Origin: Saonia flava
Lineage (GTDB): Bacteria; Bacteroidota; Bacteroidia; Flavobacteriales; Flavobacteriaceae
Direction: 5' to 3'
Assembly (NCBI RefSeq): GCF_011927795.1
Contig: NZ_JAATJJ010000001.1
Span: 682,001 to 746,000 of the forward strand
DNA: 64,000 nucleotides
The notes below the pieces were generated by a model. The model was given only the letters and a program-made list of their open reading frames with translations, was not told where the DNA came from and made no database searches. Both the position numbers and the translations under genes were made by a program. This document shows, one piece after another, positions 62,068-64,000 of the stretch; the stretch's first letter is position 1; every line of letters begins with the position of its first letter.

Positions 62068-64000
62068 TTATTCTGTTCTTAAACTTTTTACTGGGTTTGC
62101 ATTTGCAGCTGCAATGGTCCGAATACTTATGATTGCCAGTGCAACCAAAAGCATTGCAATTCCGCTAATGCCAAAAATCCACCAACTTATATCTGTTTTG
62201 TAAGCAAAATCCTGTAACCAATTATCCATACCGTACCAAGCAATTGGGGCGGCGATGACAAAGGCTATACTAACCAAAACCAAAAACTCCTTGCACAGTA
62301 ATAGGTTGAGTTGCACCAAAGAGGCTCCCAATACTTTCCGTATTCCAATTTCCTTGGTTCTCCTTTCCGTTGTATACACAACCAATCCCAAAAGACCCAG
62401 GCAACTAATGGCTATGGAAAGACCTGTTGCCCAATTTAAAAGAACTGATGTTCTACGTTCTTGTTCATAGAATCTCCTTACCATATCGTCCATGAAATTT
62501 ACTTCAATATCGGAATCGGCATACACCTTATCCCATACCTTTTCAATTTGCGTAATTGTTTGAGGCCAATTTTGTGAATCATTGGCTTCCAATGAAAAAT
62601 GAATGGTGTTAAACCTTGAGCGATTATTCCAGCCCCAGTCTCCAGCAAAGGCCATTGGCTCAATCCCCGCCTTTAGCGTACGCTGATTAAAATCTTCCAT
62701 CACTCCAACAATTGGGTAAGGTTCGTCACTCATTTTAAGTACCTCACCCAAAACATCCTGGGGGTTATTAAAACCTAACAACTTCATATAGGTTTCATTG
62801 ATTACCATTTCCTTGATAGTGTCATTTAATTGCTGCCGACCGGCTATGAGTTCAATATCATATAGATTTAAATAGTTTTTATCACCATAAAGAAATTGTA
62901 ATTCAGTATGAACTTCACTTTCATTTTTAAAATAAGTTACATGAGAAGTATTTGTGCTATTGGATGCGGGGGGATTACCACTTAGGCTTATTTCTTTTAT
63001 CCCTGGCAAGGCCCCAATCTCATTTAACAACCTTACTCTTTTTTCCATAGATTGATATTGCCATGGAGTTCTTATACTAGCAAGAGCCTCTGTCCTTATG
63101 CCCATATCTTTGGACATTAAAAAACTTAATTGTTTCCCAACCAGTAAAGTCCCAATAATGAATACCTGCGCAATTACAAATTGAAATACGGTTAGGTATT
63201 TTCTTAAAGCGGATTTATCCCCTTTGAATAAAGACTGGTTTTTAAGTACAGAGGCCGCTTTAAAATTTGACAGAACAAGAGCAGGATAAAATCCTGATAA
63301 AAAAGTTACCACAAGCAGCAGGATAAAAAGAATTGAAATAACTACTGGTTCAGAAAATATTTGAAAATCCAGTCCTGAAGGAATAAAATCTGAAAACAGC
63401 CTCAACAACCAAAATGAAAAGGCCAAGGAAAGTATGCCTGCTGCGAATGTCAATATAAAGGTTTCTCCCAAAAATTGAAACACCAGCTGTTTTTTAGAAC
63501 TGCCCAATGTTTTTCTAACCCCAATTTCTTTAGCACGTTGTGTTGCCTGTGCAGTATTAAGGTTTATAAAGTTTATACAGCCCAGTAACAGTAAAAATAA
63601 TGCAATACAGGCCAGACTTATCAATGTTGACTTACTGGCCCTACCAGTACTAAAATCAAATGTATAATAGTTGGTATCAAAATGCATATCCCCTAGTGGT
63701 TGCATATAAAACCTTCTTTTTTGACCAAAAGCAACAGTTTCAGGATCTTCATGTTCTTTTACAATTTTGTCCAATTCTTCCTGAATTGTGGTAACATTGG
63801 TACCATCCTCTAGCTTTAAAAACAATTGCGAAGCTGAACTTGTACTTCCCCATTGGGGGTCCCGTAGCAAATCGGACGAATCTAAATTACCGGCCGTTTC
63901 TACCGAAATAAACTCCTCAAAAATAATATCTGTTCGTTGTTCAAAATTGGCAACAATCCCAGTGACAGTTAATGGAACACTGTCATTGTACATCAACGTA
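62068..64000 (-). CDS. ABC transporter permease, MacB/FtsX type (array member 6, N-terminus beyond right edge)
   Basis: Open to the right edge of the window; about 644 residues are visible. The visible part begins in the first periplasmic MacB-like domain. Then come three helices including LLLGCINFINLNTAQATQRA, with AKEIGVRKTLGSSKKQL, a second periplasmic part, and the last half with RTKEIGIRKVLGASLVQLN. The tail is ANANPVKSLRTE. A Met at 63996 is internal and not the start. The family's usual length of about 800 residues suggests roughly 150 residues are missing. Confidence 0.88.
   Translation of the reverse strand, partial: TLMYNDSVPLTVTGIVANFEQRTDIIFEEFISVETAGNLDSSDLLRDPQWGSTSSASQLFLKLEDGTNVTTIQEELDKIVKEHEDPETVAFGQKRRFYMQPLGDMHFDTNYYTFDFSTGRASKSTLISLACIALFLLLLGCINFINLNTAQATQRAKEIGVRKTLGSSKKQLVFQFLGETFILTFAAGILSLAFSFWLLRLFSDFIPSGLDFQIFSEPVVISILFILLLVVTFLSGFYPALVLSNFKAASVLKNQSLFKGDKSALRKYLTVFQFVIAQVFIIGTLLVGKQLSFLMSKDMGIRTEALASIRTPWQYQSMEKRVRLLNEIGALPGIKEISLSGNPPASNSTNTSHVTYFKNESEVHTELQFLYGDKNYLNLYDIELIAGRQQLNDTIKEMVINETYMKLLGFNNPQDVLGEVLKMSDEPYPIVGVMEDFNQRTLKAGIEPMAFAGDWGWNNRSRFNTIHFSLEANDSQNWPQTITQIEKVWDKVYADSDIEVNFMDDMVRRFYEQERRTSVLLNWATGLSIAISCLGLLGLVVYTTERRTKEIGIRKVLGASLVQLNLLLCKEFLVLVSIAFVIAAPIAWYGMDNWLQDFAYKTDISWWIFGISGIAMLLVALAIISIRTIAAANANPVKSLRTE

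Noticed and set aside
1-64000. CRISPR arrays, insertion sequences, integrases, phage genes or toxin-antitoxin pairs
   Set aside because: None was seen: no regularly spaced repeats, no transposase or recombinase motifs, and no small paired toxin/antitoxin genes.

Overview
The window looks like a marine Flavobacteriaceae chromosome segment (Bacteroidota). The evidence is the low GC content, Bacteroidetes-type promoters (TTG about 19 bases upstream of TAnnTTTG), few Shine-Dalgarno sequences, SusC/SusD genes, family-specific small proteins (DUF4290, DUF493, START-like) and a MurA with Asp in place of the catalytic Cys. The exact genus cannot be told from this sequence alone.

Region 1 (1-7.9 kb) is housekeeping: murA (cut by the left edge), DUF4290, DUF493, an AAA ATPase, recQ, fmt, an HU-type DNA-binding protein, YqgE/AlgH, a class IV aminotransferase, a START-like protein and an elongator-type tRNA-Met(CAT).

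Region 2 (7.95-48.9 kb) is a large accessory carbohydrate-utilisation locus centred on L-rhamnose. A leftward operon (18.4 to 7.95 kb) carries a lipoprotein sulfatase, two type-B carboxylesterases, a CitMHS-family organic-anion transporter, AtuA (DUF1446) plus a separate AtuA C-terminal domain, another secreted esterase and a DUF1593 nucleoside-hydrolase-like protein. Rightward genes (18.6-30.6 kb) encode a Nudix-type regulator with a degenerate Nudix box, a GH78 alpha-L-rhamnosidase, a third carboxylesterase, a GH3 lipoprotein, a TonB-dependent receptor, a PepSY-type membrane protein and a YceI protein. A leftward operon (38.2 to 30.8 kb) encodes a complete phosphorylative rhamnose pathway: isomerase, kinase, a fused rhamnulose-1-phosphate aldolase/lactaldehyde dehydrogenase, L-lactate dehydrogenase, and an NCS1-type permease. 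A divergent GntR/periplasmic-binding-protein-type regulator is followed by SusC, SusD, a Tat-exported carboxylesterase, a second GH78 and a decayed YceI gene. A shared sequence near AACAGTACAGAAC lies upstream of the rhamnose operon, of SusC and of the first GH78 gene. This suggests one regulon.

Region 3 (48.9-64 kb) is a leftward array of one ABC ATPase and six tandem, paralogous MacB/FtsX-type permeases of about 800 residues (the first is cut by the right edge). Two nearly identical 146-bp repeats flank one permease as direct repeats.

Working model (inference): secreted rhamnosidases, a GH3 enzyme, a sulfatase and five esterases strip an acylated, possibly sulfated rhamnoside. Rhamnose is taken to pyruvate and DHAP by the central operon. 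The released organic acid or aglycone would be handled by CitMHS, AtuA and perhaps YceI. The unusual combination of AtuA, CitMHS, many esterases, YceI and rhamnosidases is the best candidate in this window for an undescribed pathway.
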